From positions 310,001 to 374,000 of the forward strand of contig QPMI01000453.1 in assembly GCA_004431415.1 (NCBI GenBank): a stretch of DNA of 64,000 nucleotides, written 5' to 3'. The position numbers and the translations under genes are program-made. The notes beneath the pieces are model-generated. The model saw only the letters and a program-made list of their open reading frames with translations, was not told the DNA's origin and made no database searches. Shown one piece after another: positions 33,230 through 44,490 of the stretch; position 1 is the first letter of the stretch, and each line of letters starts with the position of its first letter. Origin of the DNA: Cyanophora paradoxa. Taxonomy: Eukaryota; Glaucocystophyceae; Cyanophorales; Cyanophoraceae.

Positions 33230-34857
33230 TCATATGCGGGCCTTGCCCCAGCCGTCGTCGCTCTCCATAACCGCGTCGTCGATCAGCTTGCAGCGCTGCG
33301 CGCGCGGGGTCCAGGCGTTATAGTTAGCGAGGGCGGGGTACGTGTACCCAGAGGAGGGCAAAATACGTGTACCCAGAGGAGGCTGAAGGCCTGGCTTAGG
33401 ATTCGCAGGCTTAACTCGGCGAGCTAAGCCTAGCAGACTTAGAGGAGGCTTCCTAGAATTCGGGGCTAGACGTTTAAGGCGCACGGCGTGCGTGAGGCTT
33501 AGATTCGCGCGATAACGAGACAAGGCCCTTCGCTTTTTTTAGCTTAGCGAGATCAGCGAGATTTAGCTTTACGCTTCTGCTTAGCATGGCAGGCTTAGAG
33601 GAGGCGCACGGCGTGCGTGACGGCGGCGATGCAGCCAGCGGCGAACGAGCCGAGCACGGCGGCGACGAGGGGGACGGGCCCGCCGGCCCCGCGCGCCACG
33701 GGCGCCGCGGGGTTCACGTCCCGCGTCAGCGCTGCGCGGGCAGATCAAATTCGAGAGAGGGCAGATCAAATTCGAGAGAGGGCAGATCAAATTCGAGAGA
33801 GCTAAGATAGAGAGATAGATAGCAGAGGGCGGACCGGAGGCGAGGCCGAGGCAGGCGGGGCCGCCGCGGACGGCGTGCACCACCATCGCCGCGGCGAAGC
33901 ACGCGGCCGCCCCGAAGTTCAGGAACGAGGCCTGCGAGCGAAGGCGGATCAAATCCGCCTTTTCGAAAAGATTTGATCCGCGCACCAGGACGGGGAAGGC
34001 GGCGCGTCGGACGGCGACGGTGCAGATGGTGAAGAAGAGCGCCGCGACGCTCGCCGCGCCGGCCGCCCAGCAGATCCCGACCACGTCCTTTGTGCGAACG
34101 AAGGATCAAATCTTCCGAAGTTCGGAATCAGGCGCAGAAGTTCGGACAGGGTACGCGTGCCTGTCCGACGGCGAAGAGGGCCGCGCGCTCCCGCTCCGTG
34201 AGCGCCAGGTCGCCCTCCTGTCAGCGTCAGACGTGTCTGTCAGCCGCCGAGCGGCGCGACGCTCGTTTCGGGATCGCGCACTGGGAGAACGTCCTCGGTC
34301 GAGGCGCCGCCGGTCACGCCGCGGTACTTGACGCAGCCCTCGTCGATGAAGCCGAAGACCGACTCTGCGGATTCGAAAGCGAAGGAGCGCGCGCGCGTCT
34401 CAGTTCCGCGGCGTTCTGACCGCACTGCGGCACGCGCGCGTGAAGATCGCGACGCACTCGGGCTGAAGACTTCCTCGGCGTCTACGCAGAAGAGCTCGAG
34501 TCCGCAGTGGAACGTGGGGCTCCTGAGCATGGGAAGGGCCGTGGATCAAATCACGTCAGTTGCACGCAAGCGCCCCGCCCGCGCCGGGAAAGCAGAAGCG
34601 CACCGGCTGCTGTCCCAGGTAATCAGCCGGACTATCGACCAGTGCTGGTGCCAGGAGTCAGACTGGCGGAGCGCGACAGGAGCGGGCGTGCACGAGGGGA
34701 GAAGGCGTACCTTGGCCGGAAGCGCCAGGAAGCCTACGACGCTGCTGTACATGCCGAGGAACACGGCCGCAGAGAGTGCAATTGCATAGCGGGTGTTTAT
34801 GAAGAGGCCCCGGCTCGCCACGCGAGACAGGGACGGGAACAAGGTGAAGCACCACAT
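33230..34857 (-). CDS. Four-helix integral membrane protein, family not recognised
   Basis: Starts at ATG 34,857 (MWCFTLFPSLSRVASRG). Helix 1 is YAIALSAAVFLGMYSSVVGF. A soluble loop (LRSPTFHCGLELFCVDAE; SVFGFIDEGCVKYRG; LALTERERAALFAVGQ) contains three cysteines. Helix 2 is VVGICWAAGAASVAALFFTI, helix 3 is FLNFGAAACFAAAMVVHAV and helix 4 is LVAAVLGSFAAGCIAAVTHA. The layout resembles tetraspan families, but no signature fits. After helix 4 a GTGCGC donor can splice to RCKLIDDAVMESDDGWGKAR with TGA at 33,230; without that splice the protein stops at 33,595 (THAVRLL). One intron uses a GC donor (34,160). The introns carry GGATCAAATC strings, one forming a hairpin at 33,951-33,984. Head to head with the MMTAG2 gene. 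Confidence 0.6.
33738..33802 (+). repeat. Three copies of a 21-bp unit near an intron acceptor
   Basis: GCAGATCAAATTCGAGAGAG is repeated three times at 21-base steps inside the intron that ends at the GCGCAG acceptor near 33,735 of the minus-strand membrane-protein gene. Confidence 0.9.
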
Positions 34858-35294
34858 CCGCACGCGGCCCGCGGCGGGATCTCGATGCGAAGACGACGAA
34901 TCTGGAAGCAAAAGAGCGCGTTAGATCCCATACACTTCGCCGCGAGGGCGAGGGCGAGCGCGTACGCTCGCTCGAGACGCGATGGTGGTGTGCGCCGTTC
35001 AGAACCACACACTGGCCGTTCGGCAGGGCAGCCGCACGAGCGCGGGACGAGGCGCAGAGAAGCGCAGGCACGACGTCGAGCGCGGAATGCGCGTTCTCAG
35101 CCGCGAAAGGCTAACTGCCGCGAGGCCTGCGCGACTCTTAGAATCAGCCGCGTCGGATCGTGTGGCTCTGCGAAATGAGAGCAGCGCACCGGTGGGCAGG
35201 CGCGAACTCTCCGAAGCCGGGCAACCGGAGTGCAGGTCGGGGAATTGCGTACCCTGTTCGCGGCGCTAAAGCCCTCCATCCAGCTTTCGCCACA
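34858..35294. promoter_or_regulatory. Intergenic region between the membrane-protein gene and MMTAG2
   Basis: About 440 bases between proposed ATGs 34,857 (-) and 35,295 (+). No core promoter element is recognised; extra 5' exons of either gene could lie here. Confidence 0.3.
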
Positions 35295-37026
35295 ATGTAC
35301 AATGGACCTCCGCGCGGCGGCAATCGAGGAGGAGCGGATAGTGCGTGCCTGCACGGCGTGCACTCGCCCGCCGCGGTTCTGACGCACCGAGCGGCCTCCC
35401 TGCAGTGTTCAAGTGGGACGATGTGAAGCATGACAAGTGAGTGCCACTTCGCGCTGCCGTGCTCTCCCCCCGATGCCGAGCTCCGCTGACCTGCCATTCT
35501 TCGCCCCCGTCGCCGCCCGCAGGAACAAGGAGTGTTATCTGGGTGCGCCCTGCGGTTTTCTTGTCGCCGCACGCCGCGTAGCTGACGTTCCGGCGCCAGG
35601 CTACTCCGTGAAGCTCACGAACAACCCCACGTTCAACTGCAGACGGCCGAACTCGCTGTGGTACGCGAGCGGCGAGTCGACGCTGCCCACGCTGTCGAAG
35701 CAGCACACCGCGGCCGAGGAGATCGCCGCCATCAAGAAGGCGGAGCAGGACATGATCGACGAAGCGCTGTGCGCGGCCCGGCCCGCGCCCCGCGAGCGAG
35801 CGCGCGGCCGCCCTGAGATCGCGCGCCGCAGGGGCATCAAGAAGAAGAAGAACGTCGACGACGTCCCGAAGCTCGACGCGTCCGAGATCCGCGACCTGAC
35901 GCGCCGCCGCGACGACAAGGAGGAGGTTCCCGAGGGCGTACGCATCCAGGGCCTCGGATTCGCGCCGTGCGCACGAGGCGCACGCGCTCGCCCGCCGCTC
36001 GCTCCGTTCTTAGTAGCCGCGCAGGGCGCCGCACCACGAAGGCGTGGAGCGGGACCTGCTCCCGGGGGCTCAGATGGTGCGGAGGCAGCTCGAGGCCGGA
36101 GACGGTGCGCGGAAGCTTTCCGCACCATGAAACGCGCGCGGCTAACGCGCGGCGAGCGCAGAGGGGGTACAGTCGGCGGTGGAGGGTACCGTGAAGCCGG
36201 GGGAGGCCCCCGGGCAGGCGGGGCCGGGGCCGGGCGGGCCGGGCCCGGGCGGGCGGGCCCTCCCGAGCTACAAGCAGTTCAAGAAGCTTCCGAAGGAACA
36301 GCGGAAGAGCTTCCCGAAGGAGATCGTTAAGCAGATCAAGGCAAGTACCCCCCGCCCGCGCCCGCCCGCGCCCCGCCCCGCGGCTCACGCCCCGCCTCAG
36401 AAAGCGTACAAGGCGGAGAAGAAGGCTGCAAAGAAGGCGGCCAAGGAGGAGAAGAAGCGCAAGCGGGCGGAAAGCTCGGACTCGTCGTCCTCGGTCCGCG
36501 CGCCAAGCACGCCCCGCACCAGTTGTCAAGGCTGACTGACGCCGGCGACGATCCGCACGCAGTCGGAAGCGGAGAGCGCGGCGTCGGGACCGCGCAGGAG
36601 GGAGCAGGAGCCTTCGCCCCCGCGGCGCGCCCCGGCGGCGGCCGCCGCCGACTCGCCGCCGCGCCGGCGCCCCGCCCGCGGCTCGGCCTCCCCGCCCCGG
36701 CGCCGGCCCTCGGCATCGCCCCCCAGGCGCAAGCCCTCCCGCTCGCCCCCACGGCGGAAGCCGGCGGACGGCTCCCCGCCCCGGCGCCCGCGCTCCCGGT
36801 CCCCGCCGCCCGCCGGGCCCGCTCCCGCTCGGCCTCTCCCGCGCGGGTCGAGGCCCCGTCTCCGCCCCGCCGCCGCCCCGCCGACTCGCCGCCCCGGCGG
36901 CGCCCCGCAGCCGCCGACTCGCCGCCCCGCCGCGATCGGGACCGGCGGGACGGGCGGGACCGGGACGAGCGGCGCCGCTCGCGCTCGCGCTCCCGCTCCC
37001 GCTCGCCCCCGCGCCGCGGGCGCTAG
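35295..37026 (+). CDS. MMTAG2 (C1orf35) family protein with RS-like C-terminus
   Basis: MYNGPPRGGNRGGAD, spliced to FKWDDVKHDK, NKECYLG and SVKLTNNP, matches the N-terminus of the multiple-myeloma-tumour-associated protein 2 family (RGG.RGG.DQF.WEDVK.DK.RE.YLG.S). Then NSLWYASGESTLPTLS and AAEEIAAIKKAEQDMIDEAL follow the same family order. After GC-donor introns come KKKKNVDDVPKLDASEIRDL, the loop EVPEGVRIQGLGFAP, YKQFKKLPKEQRKSFPKEIV (donor GCAAGT at 36,341) and a Lys/Glu helix. The last exon has repeated SPPRRR motifs like splicing factors and ends RRSRSRSRSRSPPRRGR with TAG at 37,024. The SPPRR frame changes near 36,820-36,840: upstream motifs lie in one frame and downstream ones in another. 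This is a real frameshift, an assembly error or a missed intron. Family proteins are nuclear phosphoproteins of poorly known role. Confidence 0.85.
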
Positions 37027-37456
37027 CTAGCCACATACAGCTAGGGCGAGCTGCAAACCAGAAGATAGGGGCAGCAGAGCTCGAGAGCGTGCTTGTTATC
37101 TTCGATGCGAGTCCTATGCGAACAATCAATTAGGTACACCAGCGCTAGCCGCTGAGCACAATTTCACGCGATCGCGGGCACTAGCTATAGCTTTACTTAC
37201 ACATGCAATGCAATGCAACGCAACGCTCCACTTAGGCTTAGCCCAGGCCCGCGAGCTGGCTAGCTGGCTAGCTCCCGCGAGCTACGAGCGAAGCTGGAGG
37301 CCCTAGCTAGGCTGAGCCAAGCCAACGGCCCAAGCTCAAGCGGCTCCAGGCTTCAAGCCGAAGGCCTTGCGAAACTCCCAGGCGTAGGCCTAGGCCCCTC
37401 AGGCCTAGCGAACGCACAGCGGCGCGGGCTGAGCCAAGGCCGAATCCTAGCCAGGC
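37027..37456. other. Convergent 3' ends of MMTAG2 and the ankyrin gene
   Basis: No gene. Contains ATGCAATGCAATGCAACGCA (37,203) and GCTAGCTGGCTAGC palindromes; probably both 3' UTRs. Confidence 0.4.
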
Positions 37457-38096
37457 CTAGGCCTGGCGGGCGTAGAGGGGCGAGAGCTCGGCGAGGAAGG
37501 CGGCGAGGGCCTCCTTCGAGGCGAGGTGCAGGCCTGCGTAGTGCCGGATCGGGGCCAGCTCCTCCAGGCCCTCGGGCGCCTGCCGGGGCGGAGCGGAGCG
37601 GGCGAGATTAAGATTGAAGGTGAGAAAGAAGGCAGGGCGCTAGGAATGCTACCCAGTGGAGCGTAACCTAGCCTCTAGCCCGGAGAGCGAGATACTTCGC
37701 GCTAGACCTGCCTGCCCGCGGAGGCAGGCAGCGACCCCTCTAGCCCGGCCTCACAGTCCCGGAAAGCGCGCGGCGCGCCCCCGCTGGCATCCGCGGGCCT
37801 TGACCGGCTCTCTTAAGGCTTTCTAGGACCTTAAGGCTTTCTAGGTTTAAGGCTTTGAGCTTTGAGCTCTTTTAAGCTTTAAGCTCTTAAGCACCGGCGG
37901 GCGGACCTTGACCGGCTCTTCTTCCGCCTCCTCCTCCTTCTTCTCCTCCTTCTCCTCCTCCTTCTTCTCCGCCTTGTCTTCGGCCTTCTCGTCCTCCTCC
38001 TTCTCCTCCTCCTGCGGCAGAGGTCAGACGCGCCAGACTCGACAGGTGGAGAGATAAGATAGGTGGATGGGTAGGTGAATGGATGGATAGAAGGAT

Positions 38097-38149
<53 letters not shown>

Positions 38150-41100
38150 AATCGCTTGCCTTGCCATCCTCCTCCTCCTCCTCCTTCTCCTCCTCCCCGC
38201 CCTTTGCCTTCTTGCCGCCCTTCTTCGCGCCTCCCGAAGTGCGGGCCTTCTTGCTGCCCTTCTTCGACGAGGAAGGCCCCTTGGACTCCGCCTTGCGCTT
38301 GGGGGCCTTCGGGACGGGCGCGCCCTCGAATGCGATCGGCTGAGGCTGGTTCTGCTCCTCCGCCTCGGCCTCAGAGACGCGGCGCGATTCCTTCGCGGTG
38401 GGCGCCAGCGCCGGGGACTTCCCGGCCGCCTCCCGCGCGGCGCGGAGGATGACGGGTACGAGGGCGTCCCGCGTGGGCCCGTGGAGCCTCCGCCCGGCCG
38501 CCGCCACCATCTCCTCGGTCCAGACGGCCAGGTCCAACGGAACCTCCGCGCCGTCCGTCTCCAGGACGTGGAGCACGGCCGCCGAGTAGAGGCGGAGGCG
38601 CCAATCACCCGCGAAGAGCGCCTACAGCAGGATCAAGTTTCAGGCGCGGATCAAATCTGGATCAAATTCAAATTTGAAATTTCGAACCTGGAAGCAGAGC
38701 TGCTGGAGGGCGGCGCGCTGCGCCCGCGTCGCCTTCTCGAAGGGGAGCGCCTCGCCCTTCTCGTAGGGCCGCGCCAGCGCCTGGTGAGAAGAACGTTAGA
38801 TACAATATAAGGACGTGTGAGAAGTGCAGTAAGGATTCAAGGCACCTCGACGCCGGCGAGCTATAAGAGCTAGAAGCTATAAGAGCTAGAAGAGCTAGAA
38901 GCTTTAAGAGCTATAAGAACATAAGGCACCTCAAGACGCGTGCTTGAGCTATAATAGCTATCTATAAGAGCTATAAGAAACCTTAAGAGGATTCGAGGCA
39001 CCTCGACGCCGGCGAGCTTGAGGAGGGAGCGCGGGCCCGTCTGGGCCACGCTGACCGCCATCGGGGGCCCCCCCTTCAGCAGCGCGTACGCGATCCTGCC
39101 CGGATCAGATCAGATCGGATCAGATCAAATCGAACTCAGATCTGATCTGATCAGATCTGATCTGATCTGATCTGATCTGATCTGAGCCGAGCCGCGCGCA
39201 CAGGTGCATCTCGCGGGCCGGGGCGGACGGGTCCTCGTCGCGCTCGGAGACGAGCACGTCGACGTCGGCCTCCTTGTCGATGAGGGCCTGCGCGCGTAAA
39301 GTCGGAGCGTGAGAAAAGAAGAGAGCAGCGTGAGGCACGGCCTAAGAGATCCTTAGCCTAAGAGCGCGTGTATAGCTTTAAGAGATTCTTGGCTTAAGTG
39401 GTGCTCCACGAAATGCCATAGCTTTAAGAGGGAAACACGCCCCCACCAAGAGGGCTAGCTAGTACCCACCTCGAGCTTCTCAGCGGATGCGGCGCGGACG
39501 GCAGTCGCGGCGATGCCCGGCACCGACGCGATGCGCTTGTTGATGCGCAAGAGGTGCACCAGGATGTACCTGGATCGAATCCGTTAGTTCGAGGCGGAAG
39601 GGGGGGTACGTTTCGCATGCGGATTTCGCGTACCCCGCCACGGCGCCGTGCTTGGCGGCCAGGGCGGCCCGGATGCACTCCTCGGCGTGTCCGGCGAGGT
39701 GATCCCGCGCCCCCGCCGCCTCCACAAGGAACTGTACCCCTGCGCCCGCCCGCTATCAGCTCCAACCCGAAGAAGAAGCGGGGGTACGTCTGTCTTCAAA
39801 GCTTCAAAGAAGGAAGGCACCGTCCAGGCGGCCGCGGGCAGCGGTGTGGCGGAGCGCCTCCGCGACGATCTGCTCCCGGGTCGCGGGGGCGCGGGGGGCC
39901 AGGCCCCGCAGGATGCGCCTGGGCGGAACGTAAGCCAGTGGCCCAGCAGCAAATGGTTTAGCTCCAGCTTAGCTCTTCTTAGCTCTTGGGCTCTTTTATC
40001 TTTTAAGCTTCTTAAGTTTAGCTAAAAGCTTTAGCTAAAAGGAAGAAGCGGACCGGGATGGCGCTCTCTTCTTCTTCCCTTTAAGCTCTAGCTTAGCTCT
40101 TGGGCTCTTTTAGATCTTGAGCTTCCTAAGCTTCAGCTTGAGCTTTGGCGGACCGGGCGATGGGGAGGGCGGTGGGCCCCGGGATCTCGAGGGCGAGCCC
40201 GAGGGCGTTCTCGGCCACGGATCTTACTAGGATCTTACTAGGATCTTACTAGGATCCTATTAGGATCTTATTAGGATCCTATTAGGATATTATTATGATC
40301 CTATTAGGATCTTATTACGGACCGGGCGATGGGGAGGGCGGTGGGCCCCGGGATCTCGAGGGCGAGCCCAAGGGCGTTCTCGGCCACGTCGAACTCCCCG
40401 GCGCCGATCTCCCGCCCGCCGCTGAGAAAGACGGAGAGTTAGCTTGTATGTGGATTTGGCTTAGGGGGCGGGCGGGGCGGGGGTAGAAAGGCACCGGTCG
40501 AGGATGGCGGGGACGAGGCCGGCGTACTTGCGGGCGAGGGCGAGGCGGAGGACGTTGCACGCCTCCTCGGCCCGCGGCTGCGAACGGAGGCAACGGCTGA
40601 GGAGGGCGAAGCGCCGAGGGGCGCTGGGAGGGCGGGCCCGCTATCTGTGTCTGGGGAGAGAGAGGCGAGAGCAGCGCCCACTTCTAGCCATTTAGACGGG
40701 GAGGGGGGTGGGGTGGGGGGGGGGGGGTAGACGGACCAGGGCGCCGGCCTTGGCCGCCTCCTCGGCCTCCTCGGCCTCCCGCCGCGCCCGCTCCTCCGCC
40801 CGCTTCTTCTGCGAGAGGCGAAGACGTAGGCGTGAGAAGGTTGGATGGAAGGCTGGAAGGAAGGGCTCATCCATTAGTCCGCGGGCTCATCCATTAGCTC
40901 AAGCTAAGCTCAAGAGGCTTAAAAGATAATAGAGGCTTAAGCTAGAGAGCGGTGGGGCCGGCCGGCCGGCCGGCACACGCCTTGGCCTCGTCGTCCTTCC
41001 TTTAGCTCAAGCTAAAGCTTAAGAAGCTAGAAGAAAGGCCTTAAGAAGCTCAAGAAGCTAAAGCTAAACTAAAGCCTTTAGCTTTCGCGCATCCTCTTAG

Positions 41101-44100
41101 AAGAAAGGCGCGCGCCTTGGCCTCGTCGTCAAGGTCCGCAGGCTCATTCTTTAGTAAAGCTAAAGCTTAAGAAGAAAAGCTAAGCTAGAGCTAAAAGGGA
41201 AGGAGAGGGCTCGCCTTGGCCTCGTCGTCGAGGTCGGCCGGCTCGGGGGCCTCCTCGGGGGCCGCGTCCGGCGCACGCTCGCCGGCGCGCCAGCGCTGCA
41301 GCACCAGCTGCAAGCGCGAGCGGGTCAGAGACGGGCGCGGGGCCTAGCTATCTACCTATCTAGCTTAAGGTCTCTTGGATGCGAGTCTTCACATCTATCT
41401 ATCTTTCATCTAGTTTCATCTTTCATCTATATATCATGGGCGCGGGCCTATCTAGCTAGTTCTGGGAGCTTGCACGGACCGTGGCGATGCCGAGGTACCA
41501 GTTGCTGAGTGCGATCTCGAGCGGGGCGCGCCGCCGGCCGCCGGGCCACGTCGGGCGGTTGAGGGCGGGGGAGCCCTCGCCGGCTGCGGAGGGGGAGGGA
41601 GGGGGCGGCGGTCAGGCGGGGCTGAGCCGAGCGGAGCCGAGCCGAGCGCTGAGGGGCGGCGGGAGGAGCTAAAGCATAGAGAGAAGCATAAGGATAGGAG
41701 CTAGCTAGCCTAAGCATAGGAGGGAGGCGGCGGCGGTCGGGCGGGGCTGAGCTGAAGCTGAGCCGAGCGCTGAGGGGCGGCGGGCAAAGCTAGAGGGCAG
41801 AGAGCAGGGCCGCGGAGCCTAGGAAGCTCAAGGAAGCTTAGAAAAGCGGAGCGCAAGGCCGTGGAGCGGCAGACTCTCATCCTAATCTAAGAAGCTCTCT
41901 CATCTTAGGGGCGGCGGGCGGAGCTAGAGCACGGCATGCGGAGCCGGCGGGCGCCCGTTCGTCCATGAGGCCTATAGCTAGGAAGCTAGGAAGGCAGAGC
42001 GCGTGGCCTACGGAATCTCTCATCCTAATCTAAGAAGCCGAGCTTAGCCTACTTAGCTAAAGGGTAGGGAGCCAAAGCTAAGTTGAGGGGGCGGGCGGGC
42101 GGGGGCGGACCGAGGGCGAGGAGGACGGCGGCGAACTCCTGGGTCCCGTTCTCCGCCGCGAACGTGAGCGACGCGGAGAGGAGCCGGTCGTGGACCTGAG
42201 AAGAAGAATCCCGTCAGAGGGTTGTGGAGTTAAATAGGATCTTATAGCAAAAACGGATCTTATTAGAGCGACGGGACGCGGATCTTATCAGGATCTGATC
42301 AGATTTTAGAACGACGGGCGGCGGACCTCGCCGTCGAGCATGTGAACCAGCGACTTGACCGTGTCGAAGCCCTGCCGGGGGCGGGGCGTCAGGGCGGCGC
42401 GGGGGCGGGGCAGCACTGGAGGAGGCGGGGCGAGGACGGAAATCTAGCTAAATCTAGCTGAGTCCCTCGCCCTAGGCGTGCTATGCTTCGTTCCCGCGGA
42501 CCCTCCATCCATCTACCCATCCCGACGGGGCGGAGCGCGGGGCGCGGGGCGCGGGGCGCGGGCGCGCGGACCTGCTGGAGCTTGAGGGCGCGCATGAGGG
42601 CGGCGCCGGCGTCCTCGCCCGTAAAGTCCCGCGAGAGCAGCAGGATCTGGGGGCGAGGCGTGAGTGCCGCGGCGCTGGCTTTACATCCCCTTAGGATCTG
42701 GGGGCTTGGAGTGGACCGAGAGGGGGGGCAGGAAGGCGTGCGGGCGTGGGCGCGGCGAAGGCTAGAGGCCACCCCCTCCTCAGGACGGCTAGAGCGACGG
42801 CGCGGCTAGGACGGCTAAAGACGGCACCCTAGGACCTCCCTCTAGCCCTCCCCTCTACCCCTCCAGCATCTAGCTGAGGGGAGCGGGCTAGAGCGCGGCT
42901 AGAGACGGCACTGCGGCTGGGGCGGCTAGAGACGGCACCCTAGGACCTCCCTCTAGCCCTCCCCTCTACCCCTTCAGCATCTAGCTGGGGGGAGCAAGAC
43001 GGCTAGAGACGGCGCGGCGAGGACGGCTAGAGACGGAACTGCGGCTAGGACGGCTAAAGACGGCACTATAGGACCTTCCTCTGGCCCTCTAGCCACCCTA
43101 GGGGGGGGGGGGGGGGGGGCAAGCGGACCTTGACGGCCTCGCCCATCTTCTTCTGGAGGGCGCGCCGCAGAACGAGGGCGCGGTCCGCCCGCCGGACCAG
43201 CTCGGGCTCGGCCGGGGCCGCCGGACCCTTCCCGCGCTCCTCCTTGACGGCAGATGCGGCCGGCTGGGGCGACGACGTCGTCGTCGTCGTCGGCGCAGCG
43301 GCCACGTCCTTGGCGCCGCCGCTGCGGCGGAGGCGCTCGCGGCCGGGCGCAGGCGGCGCGGAGGCGAGCGCCGAGGCCGGCTCGGCGGGGGCCTTGGCGG
43401 CGGCGGCCGGCGCGTGCTTGGCGCGGGCCTGCTCGGCGCGCAGATGGAGGATCTTGGTCGCCGCTCCGAGGCAGCCGTGCTCCAGGGCGACAAGCAGCGG
43501 GTCCTGCGGCTCGAACTGGACGGCCGCCAGCGTCGGCGTCACGCCCAGCGCCACTGCGAACGGCGGGCGGCCGGGCGTCAGGCATGGAAGGGGCGGCGGA
43601 AGGGAGGGCGAGAGGAGCACACGGAGCTTCTCCGCCTTCTCGTTCTCTCCCTTGCGTAGGTACCGAACGAGGGCGCGTGTGCCGGGCTTCGAATCCGCGA
43701 AGTTGAAGTCGCGGCCCCAGGTCAGGAGGTACCTGCGGCGCGGGCGGATCGGGCGGGGCGGGCGGATCGGGCGGGGCGGGACGGATCGGGATCAAAAGTG
43801 GACGCTCAGCGCACTTGGCAAGGTCTTCGCGGCCCTTGTTGAGCGCGTGCTGGATCCAGTGGCCCGCGACGCGCACGTACTTGACGACATGCTCGCCATC
43901 TGCCGGACGGCGGCGTCAGCCCGAACGGCGGGCGGGCACCGAGACATTCCAGAGGCTCGCTCGGCCATCGAGTGCGCCCGATCGGCCACGAGGCGCATGT
44001 GGCTTACCTGAGCAGATCTCGGCCTGCGGGGGCCCGTCAGCGGCCGGCGCCCGGCACTTAAACGATAGCATCGGACCTGCTGGAAGAGAAGCTCGACGAT

Positions 44101-44490
44101 TTCAAGGTCTCCGCGCTCCACGGCGGCGCGGAAGGTCTGCCGCAAGGATTTGGCGAGGTCAGGGCTCGGGAGCCGGTGAGCAGAGGCGAGCTTGTACGCG
44201 AGCCTCCGCGCGTCATTCGGGGCATTTCGGAGCGATTGCACCACCGCTCGCCCCGCCGAGGCCCGGCAAGAGGCTCACCTCAAAGTCGATCCGGGCCTTG
44301 TGGTCAGAGTCCACGCACAGCAGCTGACGATCCGAAGATTTCAACGAGCGGGAGATGACCGGAGGGCACCGAGAAACGAACCTGGCAGTCGAGCTTGTCC
44401 CGAACCGTCTCGATAGGAGCGCCGCTCTCGATGGCCACCTGAAGAGCCGACTTCACGACCTGGATCCCTCCGGGAGCCGCCGACGCCATT
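37457..44490 (-). CDS. Large ankyrin-repeat protein, about 18 small exons
   Basis: Start ATG 44,490: MASAAPGGIQVVKSALQVAI, then LLCVDSDHKARIDFE and LRQTFRAAVERGDLEIVELL (about 44,100). Ankyrin-like blades recur: VVKYVRVAGHWIQHALNKGR (43,870), DPLLVALEHGCLGAATKILH (43,470), SASLTFAAENGTQEFAAVLL (42,140), PLEIALSNWYLGIATLVLQR (41,480 into 41,310). A Lys/Glu-rich coil (KKRAEERARREAEEAEEAAK, 40,780) follows, then ACNVLRLALARKYAGLVPAI (40,530), VAENALGLALEIPGPTALPI (40,360), more helical pairs, a Lys-rich segment with KKAKGGEEEKEEEEEDGK (38,170), an acidic Glu/Lys exon (37,920-38,020) and a last exon ending ELSPLYARQA with TAG at 37,457. Introns contain GATA and GATCT microsatellites. Donors GCAAGC (38,159) and GCGAGC (41,215) are GC-AG. 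Function beyond protein binding is unknown. Confidence 0.7.
38095..38149 (+). repeat. (GATA)n microsatellite in an intron
   Basis: About 13 uninterrupted ATAG units, inside an intron of the ankyrin gene immediately next to a GC donor. Confidence 0.95.
39098..39186 (+). repeat. (GATCT/GATCA)n intronic repeat
   Basis: Runs of GATCAGATCAGATCGGATCA and TCTGATCTGATCTGATCTGA can pair with each other into a hairpin. They lie inside an intron of the ankyrin gene. Confidence 0.9.
40149..40388 (-). repeat. Duplicated exon segment flanking an 11-bp tandem repeat (ankyrin gene)
   Basis: Positions 40,149-40,219 and 40,318-40,388 are 71-base direct copies with one difference. Each encodes VAENALGLALEIPGPTALPI on the minus strand and keeps a GTCCG donor. 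Between them, 40,219-40,317, lie about nine 11-base units (AGGATCTTACT and variants). The first copy in transcription order (40,388-40,318) is part of a full exon. The second has only an AG|ATCC junction made by the 11-base array as a possible acceptor. Confidence 0.85.
40976..41245 (-). repeat. Three partial copies of an exon end (ankyrin gene)
   Basis: CGCCTTGGCCTCGTCGTC (minus strand: DDEAK followed by a GC-type donor) occurs at about 40,978, 41,111 and 41,214, each followed on the plus strand by AAGCTAAAGCTTAAGAAG-like sequence. Only the 41.2-kb copy continues into the full exon (ending EPADLDDEAK). Confidence 0.75.
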
